From NCBI GenBank assembly GCA_034769895.1, contig CM068367.1, forward strand, positions 115,924,573-115,988,572: a stretch of DNA of 64,000 nt. Reading direction: 5' to 3'. This stretch comes from Magicicada septendecula. Its lineage: Eukaryota; Arthropoda; Insecta; Hemiptera; Cicadidae. Under the pieces are notes generated by a model. That model did no database searches and was not told the DNA's origin. It was given only the letters and a program-made list of their open reading frames with translations. Shown piece by piece: positions 23,125 to 32,274 of this stretch. Each line of letters opens with the position of its first letter. Position 1 is the first letter of the stretch. The position numbers and the translations under genes are program-made.

Positions 23125-23260
23125 GGACCTGGATGCTTAGACAGGTCAATCCTGGAGGGCATGGATAGGTGTAGACTGTAATACCAATGGAAGATAAAAT
23201 ATTTTGAAATGCATTTTACTAAAGAATCAACCCATTTTCTTCATTTCGTTCTGCAATTAT
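23125..23260 (+). repeat. Direct repeat Y, copy 2
   Basis: Homologous to 22694-22814, with TGTAATACCAATGGAAGAT and CATTTTCTTCATTTCGTTCT shared. Confidence 0.75.
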
Positions 23261-24937
23261 TAGGTCATCGGTGACAGCCACTGAATTCCTGCTGTCTTAT
23301 TCAGATCTGAATACATCTAAGGGAAATATCCGCTCGTGTAAGTTGCACTGCCCCAATATATAAAACAAAACAAAACCTGGTATCCTGGTAAAGTTCTCCT
23401 ACATATGCTAACATAAATTTGTAAGGAAACGACTGACGTTGATATTGCGCAAGTCTCAGCGTCCGGACTGTACGCGCCACGTGCCAGTTTCGTCCGATTC
23501 TGTTTGTTCAGTTGTCTGCAGTACAAGGAAATTAGCAACAAGGAAGGGCCTCGCTGCACGGACTACACTGCAGTCGTAAAAGTCGTTATACTTTTATTCT
23601 TAATTAATTTTGATTTGCTACTGCACCGCTGCCAAACTTCGCATCTGTAGCAGTGTTTCCAAGACAAAACTCTTTGAGTTTATCCACTGAAGCGCATAAT
23701 TTTACGTGAGAGGTAGGCCGCGGCGGAAGTGGGGCGTCAGCCGCTTTTCTCTGGTTGCCGAAGCCAAGGGGATATTCAGCATCGGGGAAGCGACGTGTCT
23801 AGGTGAGGCTCATGTTATTATTTGCAACCACGTCAGAGATAACGGTAATTGGAGCGTAACCACGAAGCTAATGCTCTGCTCTAGCGCAGGTGACAGGTCG
23901 TGGCCACGATCTAGGACGCTGGACGCTTGGACAGCGATGTTGGACGCTGGTGGGAGAGACCATGTCTCGGGCCGTTGCTTTCGGAAGGATTCTGTGGGCA
24001 GACTTCGCTCAAGGTCTGGCCTCAACAAAATCTCAACCGAAATTGTTTTCGGCAATATTTTTGGCTCCGTACTTAAGATTCAAGCATCTATGCGGCAAGC
24101 TTTTTGCGAAGACTAGAAATATATAAACTCTCCTCCCCCTTGATCATACATTCTACAGAGGGACCTGAAAGGCTAGTGCATTCATCAGTCTGCTAAAACC
24201 GGGTCACAGTACATTCTCTGTTCCATTTCTAGTTATTAGAAAAAATAACCAGACACGTGTAACGAATGTAAAAATGCAATAAAACGTACACAACGAACGT
24301 CGACAATAATGACAATAACAAAAACACGGACGCAGATAAAAAACAAGGTAATGTTGTGTCGCCGGACAGCATTCGAAAATAAAATAAATAAAAGAAGAAA
24401 AGGCACTTGAAATAAATAAATGGAGCGGAAAATCGAGAATAACAATAACAACGACAACAACGCCCAACGCACTGGCACGAGTAAATTACACAGCCTTGAA
24501 AGGTTGTACAACATAAAATCCTAATGCATGAACACTGACTGGACCATACCTACGGCGAAGCGGCGTCTGTAGGTCACGAAAACACACACACACACATACA
24601 CACGGCGATAAATTTACATACCTTACAACACTATAAATAAAGTATATTTTTAACGTAATTCGTTTTTTATACATTGCCCCGACACACGTGCATTCACGTT
24701 CTATTTTCGTTCCAGGGAATTTTAATTTTCATGAGATCCTTGTTTTTGTAACTCGCCAACCTAAGACTATCACTGCGTAAAAGACAACAGAAGAATGTTG
24801 TTCTGTACATTACCAGAATGCACACGTGTTTCAATTACAGGCAAAAGCCTAGAGACCGCAAAAACTGTCTGTTAAGTAATTGACTTCTTTCTAAACTTTT
24901 ACAATCATAATATACACATGCGCACTCACACATATAC
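23261..24937. other. Anonymous region, GC-richer in the middle
   Basis: The part at 23690-24120 is GC-rich and holds a 136-codon plus-strand frame (23706-24116) with no domain I recognise; it could be an unannotated exon or TE sequence. The part at 24130-24937 is AT-rich, with a short (CA)n at about 24582-24602. Confidence 0.3.
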
Positions 24938-24941
24938 ATAT

Positions 24942-26958
24942 TGTAACGGTACATAACCCGGTCCCAATAAAGTAAATCATGAGAATAAAAGTCAGAAATG
25001 GGTAAAACTAAAGCTCGCTCAAAATTTAATTATATCACTCAACATAATAAACAATTCGAGTGGTATATAGTGCGAAGTGAGTTCTAGTGTACCCATTGAG
25101 GTGAAAAACCAAAGTGAAATTAATGTATTACTAAACTGTGCTGTATGTTTTGGATAGGATAAAACTATGGAAGTAGTATGTAATAATAATAATTGTTTTT
25201 TGTTATTTTATTTATTTATTGTAATTTATATTGTATGAACCACAATTTGTTATACCCAAGTTAATATTATATTGTTTCAAATAATTGTGTTAGATTGTAA
25301 GAAAACCCAGGGTTAATTTTAAAAGACATAAAAATTTTAACTACCAAAGATAATATAAAATTAAAATAATCCTATGAAGGAAATGGCAACAGGAAGTAGT
25401 ACCGGGTATGAACACTATTCGAGACTAAATAAATAATATATAAATTTATTTAATGATAATAAAATGATAAAATATTTATATACAATGTCATAAAAAAATT
25501 AACCAAAACATATTATGTAAATTAAATTAGTAAAGAAACCGGAATGGAAGGGAATTATTTTTCCATAAATAAAATATAAATTTATAATAATCACAAACTG
25601 CCTACATAATAAAAATACTATGTGTTACTAAGAGTGATGAAAAATAACAACTATTGTTAATGAGATATAAACATTTTGAACTAAACCGGAGAGTTGAAGA
25701 AACGATGCGACAAAAATTATAAAAAATAACCTTTTTGGACGTTGGAGGAGGCGAAATTCACGCAAGAGTAATAAACAAAGAGAATACTAACTAATTATAC
25801 CTGAGGAATCCAAATTAAATGGTGATATACATTAAAAACCAGTGGATGAAAACATTCTGAGGATCCAATATAGTTCGGCCTACTTCCAGTAGACAATCAG
25901 AAAATACTCCAAACGGAAAGGAAATAATAACGCAAGACGTACCTCATCACAGAATAAAACTTCAATCCAGTAAGGACAACACGGAGCGAGGTAATATAAA
26001 CATTTTTTCGTAATAAGTCCAGAAGAAAACTCGATTTTTAACAGTGAAATAGAACAAAAAATATTCATTTTATCATATGTTTCTTTCAAAGTAAACAAAT
26101 ACATGCTGCTCTCTTACGGCAATTCCGGAAACTACGTAATATTTGAAAAATAAACAAAATTATTTATTAATTTTTTGATATTTGTAAAGCGTAGCAATTA
26201 TCCATTTCTGACACTCTCATAACACAAAGAATTCACCCTGAACCCTGGGGAATTATTAAGAATTATGTAATAACTGATGTTTTTTATTATAGCGTAATAT
26301 TGGGTAAATAACAACATATATGTTTTGTTCCTTAGACAGATCTATGTTTACTCGGTAAAGTCGAGATGATGTTATTTTTTCAAATAAGATTAATTGTGAT
26401 ACCTATATTTTGGTGGCAGGAGACAAAAGTCAATAATCAATAAAGCAATATTATTGAAAATTAATATTGAATTATAACGTGTTATAATTTATTGTAGTGG
26501 GTAGTTAATGAAAATTTCAGCACAACATACAGAAGAAATCGTCACAACTGAGGGGCAATAATGATACTTACTCTCTCTTCTGCATAAGGCTGAACAAATT
26601 AACTCCTTGACCCCAAATCACACACTCTCGATTTCTTTTAGATTGAGTAAAACAAGATAAACAAAATCCTTTATTTATACCTTTTAAAACGTCAGTTAGT
26701 ATAATTCAAAAGTGACGCATACTGCGTGAGGCATATAATAACACTTCCATTACACCTCACGAAAAAATAAGCAGGACGTTACAAATTGGCGAACCCAACA
26801 TTTGGGGCTTGAATGAGAAGGACGTTTCGCTAACACCCGCCTCTCGCAGAAACCGCACGTTACAGAATTGGCGTACAACTGTGGGGCGGAATTAACAAAG
26901 CTTGTAATTGCAATATACTCGTAAGTGGTGAATGCCTCTATTAAAGCAGGACGTTACA
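24942..26958 (+). repeat. 5' LTR of gypsy element
   Basis: The 2,017-bp repeat begins TGTAACGGTACATAACCCGG and ends GCAGGACGTTACA, with the short inverted ends TGTAACG/CGTTACA. A TATATAATA-like word at 26732-26740 is a possible core promoter position but I cannot confirm it. A 74-codon antisense frame (26104-25880) recurs in the 3' LTR only because the LTRs are near-identical. Confidence 0.93.
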
Positions 26959-26990
26959 GAATTGGCGCTCAACGTAAAATGGCGGTAATT
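26771..26990 (+). repeat. Three LTR-end/primer-site modules in series
   Basis: The module ACGTTACA(G)AATTGGCG occurs three times: GTTACA ends at 26783, 26864 and 26958, each followed by AATTGGCG and a CAAC word. The first two lie inside the LTR (and again in the 3' LTR at 34103-34230). The third is the actual LTR end plus primer-binding site. The first two are also followed by TTTGGGGC and TGTGGGGC words. Confidence 0.8.
26963..26980 (+). promoter_or_regulatory. Primer-binding site for reverse transcription
   Basis: TGGCGCTCAACGTAAAAT begins 4 nt after the LTR end. TGG at its start would pair with the CCA of a tRNA 3' end. I cannot name the tRNA without a search. Confidence 0.7.
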
Positions 26991-27052
26991 AGAAAAGAAT
27001 TTTGATATTTAATATAAAATATATATCAAAAATCTAATTATCGTTGGCAGTT

Positions 27053-28807
27053 ATGAGAAAACAAGAAATGCCTAATACCCGAGGCAAATCGAAGAAGAGG
27101 GCAGAAGAAAAGGAGATTGAAGAAGGTGGACAGGAACAAGAAATAGAATTAGTTACGGACAGTGAAATGGACCAACAGACAGGTGATATAGAAGAAACCG
27201 AAGTAGTTATGGATACGGAAAAGGATATAGTGGAAGAGGATGCCCAAGGGGACCAACCAGATAAATCCACCAATAAAGAAGATATGAGCATGCAGGAGAT
27301 GTTGAGAATTATTATGGAAAGCAATAAACAAACAAATGATAAAATAGACGAAAAATTTAGGAAACAGGAGGAAACTTTGAAGGAACAGAATAAACAAACT
27401 AATGAAAATTTTAGAAAACAGGAGGAAAACTTAAAACACACCATGAATGAACAATACCATGAACTGAAGGAAGCGGTTGAAGGGCAAAGAGAAGAGATGA
27501 ATGCAAAATTTGAAGAGAATAATGAGAATTTAAAACAAATTGAGGTTAAGATGGAGAATTTCAATAAAGAATTAAGAGAAAATCTAGAAGGTAAAATTGA
27601 ACTGGTCAATAATACGTTAAGCCAAAGAGTAGAGGCATATAAGGAAGAGGCAGAGAAGAAATTAGTAGAAACTAACCAAAGATTAGATACCACTGAAGAG
27701 AAGATGGAACTAATTAAAATTGGAGTTGAGGCAAGAATGGAAAAAGAAGAACAAGATAACCAAGTTCGTGTAATGGCCATACGACAAGAAAATAATGACC
27801 AGTTAGATAGCATTAAAAGCAGTCTAAACTGTAAATTTTCAGAGTTTCATAAAACTGTAGAGAATGTAAAAAATCAATGTGATAGCCAAGCAGAGAAATT
27901 AGATAGTTTGCAACAAATACAAACCAATTTTCAATGTGATGTAGATAGAATAAGTGCTAGATCTGCATGCAGCAGTCATCATGTTTATCCAGACAATAAG
28001 GAAAGTGTAAACTTTCGGGATTATCGCAGAAACCCACTTGAATTTTTAGGGAGAGTAGATGAAATTTTGAACAGATCAAAGGAGAATCAATGGAATATGA
28101 TAAAAGGTCTATTAGACGAATCGTTCAAAAATATCAATGATAACTGGTGGACAGCAATTAGGAACGAGGTGTGTGATTATGAGGGTTTCAAAACTATGTT
28201 CAAACTTAAGTACTGGTCAGAATCAGTACAAAACATTATTAGGGACGATATCTGTCATGGTAGGTATGACCGTACAGTGGGACAAACACCTACTGCTTAC
28301 TTTTTAGGGAAGGTGTGTATCGCCATGTATCTAGACCCTAAGATACCTGAAGAGTGTCTAGTGACCAAAATGGCGTATCATTTTGAAGAAAAGATCATAA
28401 GTGCACGCTTGAGTGGACAAATCAAAACTATTGGAGGCATGGAAACGCTGCTAGAAAATTATGAACAGGAATCTTATTATAGGAGAAGTAGATGGAGGTC
28501 AGGGAATACCGAGGAGCGGAGGAATGAACCACCAAGAGAGAATAGGCCCCGAGTTAATTATGTACATGCTAACAACAGTTATTTCAATAACAGATATCGC
28601 GGAAGATGGTCTAATAATAATCGACAGAATTACAGACATGATTATTATCATAGAGACGAAGGTCCACAAAGGAGTATGAACATCGATCAACCTAGATCCA
28701 GAGAGAGGGATGAAGAAAGGATACCGATAAACAACATTCAACATAATGAAAATGTTGAAGCAACCAATAGTAATGATATAAATAGGGGAAACGGGTACCA
28801 GCAGTGA
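27053..28807 (+). CDS. gag: Gag polyprotein of gypsy element
   Basis: From the first ATG (27053) the frame runs 584 codons. An acidic/basic N-terminus (about residues 1-60) is followed by a long coiled-coil-like region rich in Glu, Lys, Asn and Gln heptads (about 75-300). A capsid-type gag domain follows (about 320-470; NFRDYRRNPLEFLGRVDEIL, then YFLGKVCIAMYLDPKIPEE). The tail is Arg/Asn/Tyr-rich (about 480-584) with no CCHC zinc knuckle. The basic tail probably takes the nucleic-acid-binding role; that is inference. Gag would form the particle that packages the element's RNA. It ends with TGA at 28805-28807, inside the predicted frameshift stem. Confidence 0.9.
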   Translation: MRKQEMPNTRGKSKKRAEEKEIEEGGQEQEIELVTDSEMDQQTGDIEETEVVMDTEKDIVEEDAQGDQPDKSTNKEDMSMQEMLRIIMESNKQTNDKIDEKFRKQEETLKEQNKQTNENFRKQEENLKHTMNEQYHELKEAVEGQREEMNAKFEENNENLKQIEVKMENFNKELRENLEGKIELVNNTLSQRVEAYKEEAEKKLVETNQRLDTTEEKMELIKIGVEARMEKEEQDNQVRVMAIRQENNDQLDSIKSSLNCKFSEFHKTVENVKNQCDSQAEKLDSLQQIQTNFQCDVDRISARSACSSHHVYPDNKESVNFRDYRRNPLEFLGRVDEILNRSKENQWNMIKGLLDESFKNINDNWWTAIRNEVCDYEGFKTMFKLKYWSESVQNIIRDDICHGRYDRTVGQTPTAYFLGKVCIAMYLDPKIPEECLVTKMAYHFEEKIISARLSGQIKTIGGMETLLENYEQESYYRRSRWRSGNTEERRNEPPRENRPRVNYVHANNSYFNNRYRGRWSNNNRQNYRHDYYHRDEGPQRSMNIDQPRSRERDEERIPINNIQHNENVEATNSNDINRGNGYQQ

Positions 28808-28847
28808 GAAGATGTGATTGCCCGTCACTGCTAGAAACAACAGGGCA
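28786..28847 (+). promoter_or_regulatory. Programmed -1 frameshift signal (slippery site plus putative pseudoknot)
   Basis: The heptamer GGGAAAC (28786-28792) is placed as G GGA AAC in the gag frame, the canonical X XXY YYZ arrangement. The last pol-frame stop (TAG 28783-28785) lies directly upstream, so a -1 slip enters an open pol frame. After a 7-nt spacer, AGCAGTGA (28800-28807) pairs perfectly with TCACTGCT (28825-28832). Loop bases TGCCC (28819-28823) can pair with GGGCA (28843-28847), giving an H-type pseudoknot topology. This is read from sequence; function is inferred. Confidence 0.85.
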
Positions 28848-30288
28848 CAGAATTTACCATACACCCAATTATAATACTAATTTGAATAAACCAATAACCA
28901 TTATCAGAAATAATTTTCTAAAAAATATACAGTCCGAGTTAATGGAAGAAAGAGTAATCAAAGAGTCATCACCGAACAATGACATAGTCTATATACAAAT
29001 AAAATTAAATGGAGTGTCAGCAGAGGCCATGATTGATACAGGGGCCAATATTTCAATTATTGATCAATTAGAATTAGATCGTATTACTGAGTTAACTACT
29101 GAGAGAATGCCTACTTTACCAATTAACAATTTAACAATTGTTGGTGCTACCGGGAAACAAAATAAAACAATCAAAAAACAAGTGTCTTTGAATGTTACCA
29201 CTAATGGAATAGGAATACCTATGGGATTTTTAGTAGCGAAAGGGCTACCGTTTAGGGTGTTAATAGGGTGTGATATGCTACGGCGACACACTGCAATTAT
29301 AAATCTGGCCAGGGGTATAGTAACCTTGAGCACAGAAAATGGTGAGTTAACGGCTGAGATAATTGGTAGCCAAAGTGCCCCTCAGTGTCCGAGCTCATTT
29401 TTTGTTAGGGAGAATAATAGATTAACCCTAGGTAATAATATAGAAGTAACAGAATCAAAGATTTGGGAAGAGAAGATAGAAGAAATAATGGAGTTTCAGA
29501 ATAGGCAGGCACCGGAAATAATTAGTATAGAACAGAAACAACAACTTATAAAAATTTATAATAAATATAAACCAGTATTCTCAGAATCACCAGGAAAAGC
29601 TAAAAACTTCTTGTGTGAACTAAAATTTAAAGAAAATGTAAATTTTAATAAACGATCATACCCTATTGCTCAAGCTTTGAAAGAGGCAGCAAGGAAAGAA
29701 ATTCAAAGAATGATATTGGAAGACATAATTGAAAGAAGTAACTCTCCATATACCAGCCCATTGGTGGCTATACCGAAGAAAGATGGTCAAGTTAGACTAT
29801 GTCTCGATGCTCGGGAGTTGAATAAAATGCTCATTAACGATCGCACGTCTCCAGGTGAGATTGAGGAGATTATGAAAAGATTTTTTGGATGCAAGTACAT
29901 GAGTACTTGGGATGCAGTCTGTGGATACTGGCAAATAGAATTGCACCCTAACAGCAGACAATATGTTGCTTTCATATTCGAAGGACGAAATTATCATTTT
30001 AAGCGTTTGCCTTTTGGATTGGTAAATTCTGTGGCTGTGTTCATTCAATGCATGGACCAAATTTTGGGTAAGGAAGTCTTAGATTTTACTACCATATATG
30101 TGGATGACATACTAATTACGTCTTGTACTTGGAAGGAGCATTGTAACCGAGTGGAAACAGTGTTAGATAAACTTTTGCAACATAATATAACTTTAAAACT
30201 GGATAAATCTAAGTTTATCACCCATGAACTACCATTTTTAGGGTTCATTTTATCTGCTACTGGAATTAAACCATCTCCTGAAAAATAA
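28793..30288 (+). CDS. pol: Pol part 1: aspartic protease and reverse transcriptase of gypsy element
   Basis: The frame is entered by -1 frameshift from gag. The aspartic protease shows DTGA at 29035-29046, a VGATGKQ flap-like segment, and the ILIGCDML-type second motif near 29262-29280. The reverse transcriptase follows: SPYTSPLVAIPKKDGQVRLC, YWQIELHP, LPFGLVNSVAVF, and the catalytic YVDD at 30097-30108, then LPFLGFILSATGIKPSPEK. Translation stops at TAA 30286-30288 just after the RT thumb, directly beyond an A5 run. The homologous sequence continues in another frame, so a one-base deletion has split pol. There is no natural start codon; the product is expected as a Gag-Pol fusion. Confidence 0.9.
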
Positions 30289-32240
30289 AGGCTATTCAAG
30301 ATTTTCCCAAACCCAGAAACTTGAAACAATTACAATCCTTTTTGGGGATATGCAACTATTATAGAAAATTTCAACAGAGTTATTCAGAAATAACAGCTAA
30401 ATTTCAATATTTACTTTCAAAGAAAAACAAGTGGAAATGGGAAGAAAGTGAAGATGATAATTTCCAGATAGTAAAAAATAAATTTCTTGACTGCATCATG
30501 TTACATCACCCAAATTTTAATAAACGTTTTTTCATAAATTGTGATGCTAGTAACATTAGCATTGGGAGTGAGCTATATCAGGAAGATGAAGAAGGAAATC
30601 ATGGAGTTATCAGTTTTGCAAGCAGAGTACTAAGCAGTTGTGAGAGAAACTATACAGTAACTGAAAAAGAACTGCTGAGTGTTGTGTTCTCATGTATAAA
30701 ATTTCGAACATTTATTTTGGGATACCCAGTGACTATCAGAACTGATCACAGATCAATTTCATTTTTAAAGAATTGTAAACTTAATCACGGCAGACTTACT
30801 AGATGGGCATTAATACTTCAAGAATATAATTTAGACTGGGAATATATTCCAGGTAAGAAGAATGTAATAGCAGACCGATTATCCCGGATTAACCTTGAAA
30901 AAGGAACTTGTGAAATAGAACCAGAAAGCATTGGAAAAATATATCACATAATTAAGATGGCAAAGGAGTTACAAGATATAATTAATAAAATAAAAATCGA
31001 TCAACAAAGTGACAATAAATTAACAAAAATTAAGGAAAGAATATTACAACATGACCCTATAATAATGAATTTTTTTTGTGTTTATGAAGAGATCCTTTTT
31101 ATTCGTCCTACCATTAAGGATCATGTCTGGAAGATATATGTACCAGCAGCAACAGAAGTAGCATTGATTCAGGATTATCATGAAAGGTATGGCCATATGG
31201 GATCACTCAAAGTTATTAAAGCTTTATCTGAACATTGTTACGTGAAAGCTATAAATAAAAGAGTAAGAGAGATAGTAAAAACCTGTAACATTTGTCAGCT
31301 TGTAAAAGTAAATAATGAGAAGAAAACAGGCACCATGATTACTATAACATCTAATAAAAAACTTGAAAAGATTTTTTTGGATATCTGCGGACCTTTTCCC
31401 AGAAGTGGAGGAAGACATAAATATAAATATATCATCATATTATTTGATCATTATACGAAATATACAAAACTCTACGCTATTAGTAGAGCTACAACGAAGA
31501 AAATTCTAGAAGTAATTATAAAAAAATACTTACCTGAGGTGGGAAGACCGGAAATGATTATAACGGATCATGGAACGCAATTTCGGGGGAAAAGGTGGAA
31601 GGAAGAATTGAGAAATTGGCAAATAAGAACGTACAAGACATCCGTGTACCACCCTAGTAGCAATCCTGCTGAGCGTGTATTAAGGGAAGTTGGCAGAATT
31701 CTACGCACCTACTGTCATCAAGAACATAAAAACTGGAGTCAGTATATTGAACCAGCCGAGACTTTTCTTAATTGGTCATACCATGACACTATCGGTACTA
31801 GCCCTTATCAAATAATGTTTGATAAACCACCACCAAGAGAAATTATGTCATTGATAAATTTCCCTCCAGGAGAGAGAGTAGAATTCGACCAAGTGGAAAT
31901 GCACAACAGAGTGTTACATAAAGTGGAACTTCAACAAAAAAGGGATCAAGTAAAAAGGAGAAGATTGGATACATACCAGTTGGGAGATAAAGTACTAATA
32001 AAAAATAGACAACTACCCAGTTCTATAGAGGGTATCGCCCGAAAGTTATTGCTACTTTATACTGGCCCTTACCTCATAACCCAGGTGAAGGGTAATAATA
32101 CTTACGAAATTAAAACAATTACCAATAATAAAATGAAGGGAGTGTATAATCAGTCGGAAATGAAACACTATTATGAAAACAAAGTCAAGACCATTAGGAG
32201 ACTTGAACAAATCAACAATTTATTTCTATCAACGAGTTGA
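30285..32240 (+). CDS. pol: Pol part 2: RNase H and integrase of gypsy element
   Basis: The frame lies one base out from part 1. It begins with the RT connection (LQSFLGICNYYRKF). RNase H follows: FFINCDASN near 30535, then TVTEKELLSVV and TDHRSISFL. An HHCC zinc-binding domain has HERYGHMG near 31180 and CNICQ near 31285. The integrase catalytic core has the DDE triad: LDICGPF near 31377, TDHGTQF near 31563 and NPAERVLREV near 31665. A GPY-type C-terminal module (LYTGPYLI) lies near 32058. The stop is at 32238-32240, 34 bp from the 3' LTR, leaving no room for env. Apart from the upstream frame break, all catalytic residues look intact. Confidence 0.9.
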   Translation: MKAIQDFPKPRNLKQLQSFLGICNYYRKFQQSYSEITAKFQYLLSKKNKWKWEESEDDNFQIVKNKFLDCIMLHHPNFNKRFFINCDASNISIGSELYQEDEEGNHGVISFASRVLSSCERNYTVTEKELLSVVFSCIKFRTFILGYPVTIRTDHRSISFLKNCKLNHGRLTRWALILQEYNLDWEYIPGKKNVIADRLSRINLEKGTCEIEPESIGKIYHIIKMAKELQDIINKIKIDQQSDNKLTKIKERILQHDPIIMNFFCVYEEILFIRPTIKDHVWKIYVPAATEVALIQDYHERYGHMGSLKVIKALSEHCYVKAINKRVREIVKTCNICQLVKVNNEKKTGTMITITSNKKLEKIFLDICGPFPRSGGRHKYKYIIILFDHYTKYTKLYAISRATTKKILEVIIKKYLPEVGRPEMIITDHGTQFRGKRWKEELRNWQIRTYKTSVYHPSSNPAERVLREVGRILRTYCHQEHKNWSQYIEPAETFLNWSYHDTIGTSPYQIMFDKPPPREIMSLINFPPGERVEFDQVEMHNRVLHKVELQQKRDQVKRRRLDTYQLGDKVLIKNRQLPSSIEGIARKLLLLYTGPYLITQVKGNNTYEIKTITNNKMKGVYNQSEMKHYYENKVKTIRRLEQINNLFLSTS

Positions 32241-32259
32241 ACTAAAATAAATTTGTTCT

Positions 32260-32274
32260 AGTGGGGGGGCTTTA
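32260..32274 (+). promoter_or_regulatory. Polypurine tract candidate
   Basis: AGTGGGGGGG lies 5 nt upstream of the 3' LTR start. It is the only purine-rich run there and would prime plus-strand DNA synthesis. The intervening CTTTA is slightly unusual. Confidence 0.6.

Noticed and set aside
25880-26104. 74-codon antisense frame conserved in both gypsy LTRs (also 33213-33437)
   Set aside because: The conservation follows from the recent duplication of the LTR during insertion and is not evidence of selection; no motif is present.
27034-27813. 259-codon minus-strand frame opposite gag
   Set aside because: It is the mirror of the codon-biased coiled-coil part of gag, rich in Ser/Phe/Leu as expected for antisense of Glu/Lys/Asn codons.
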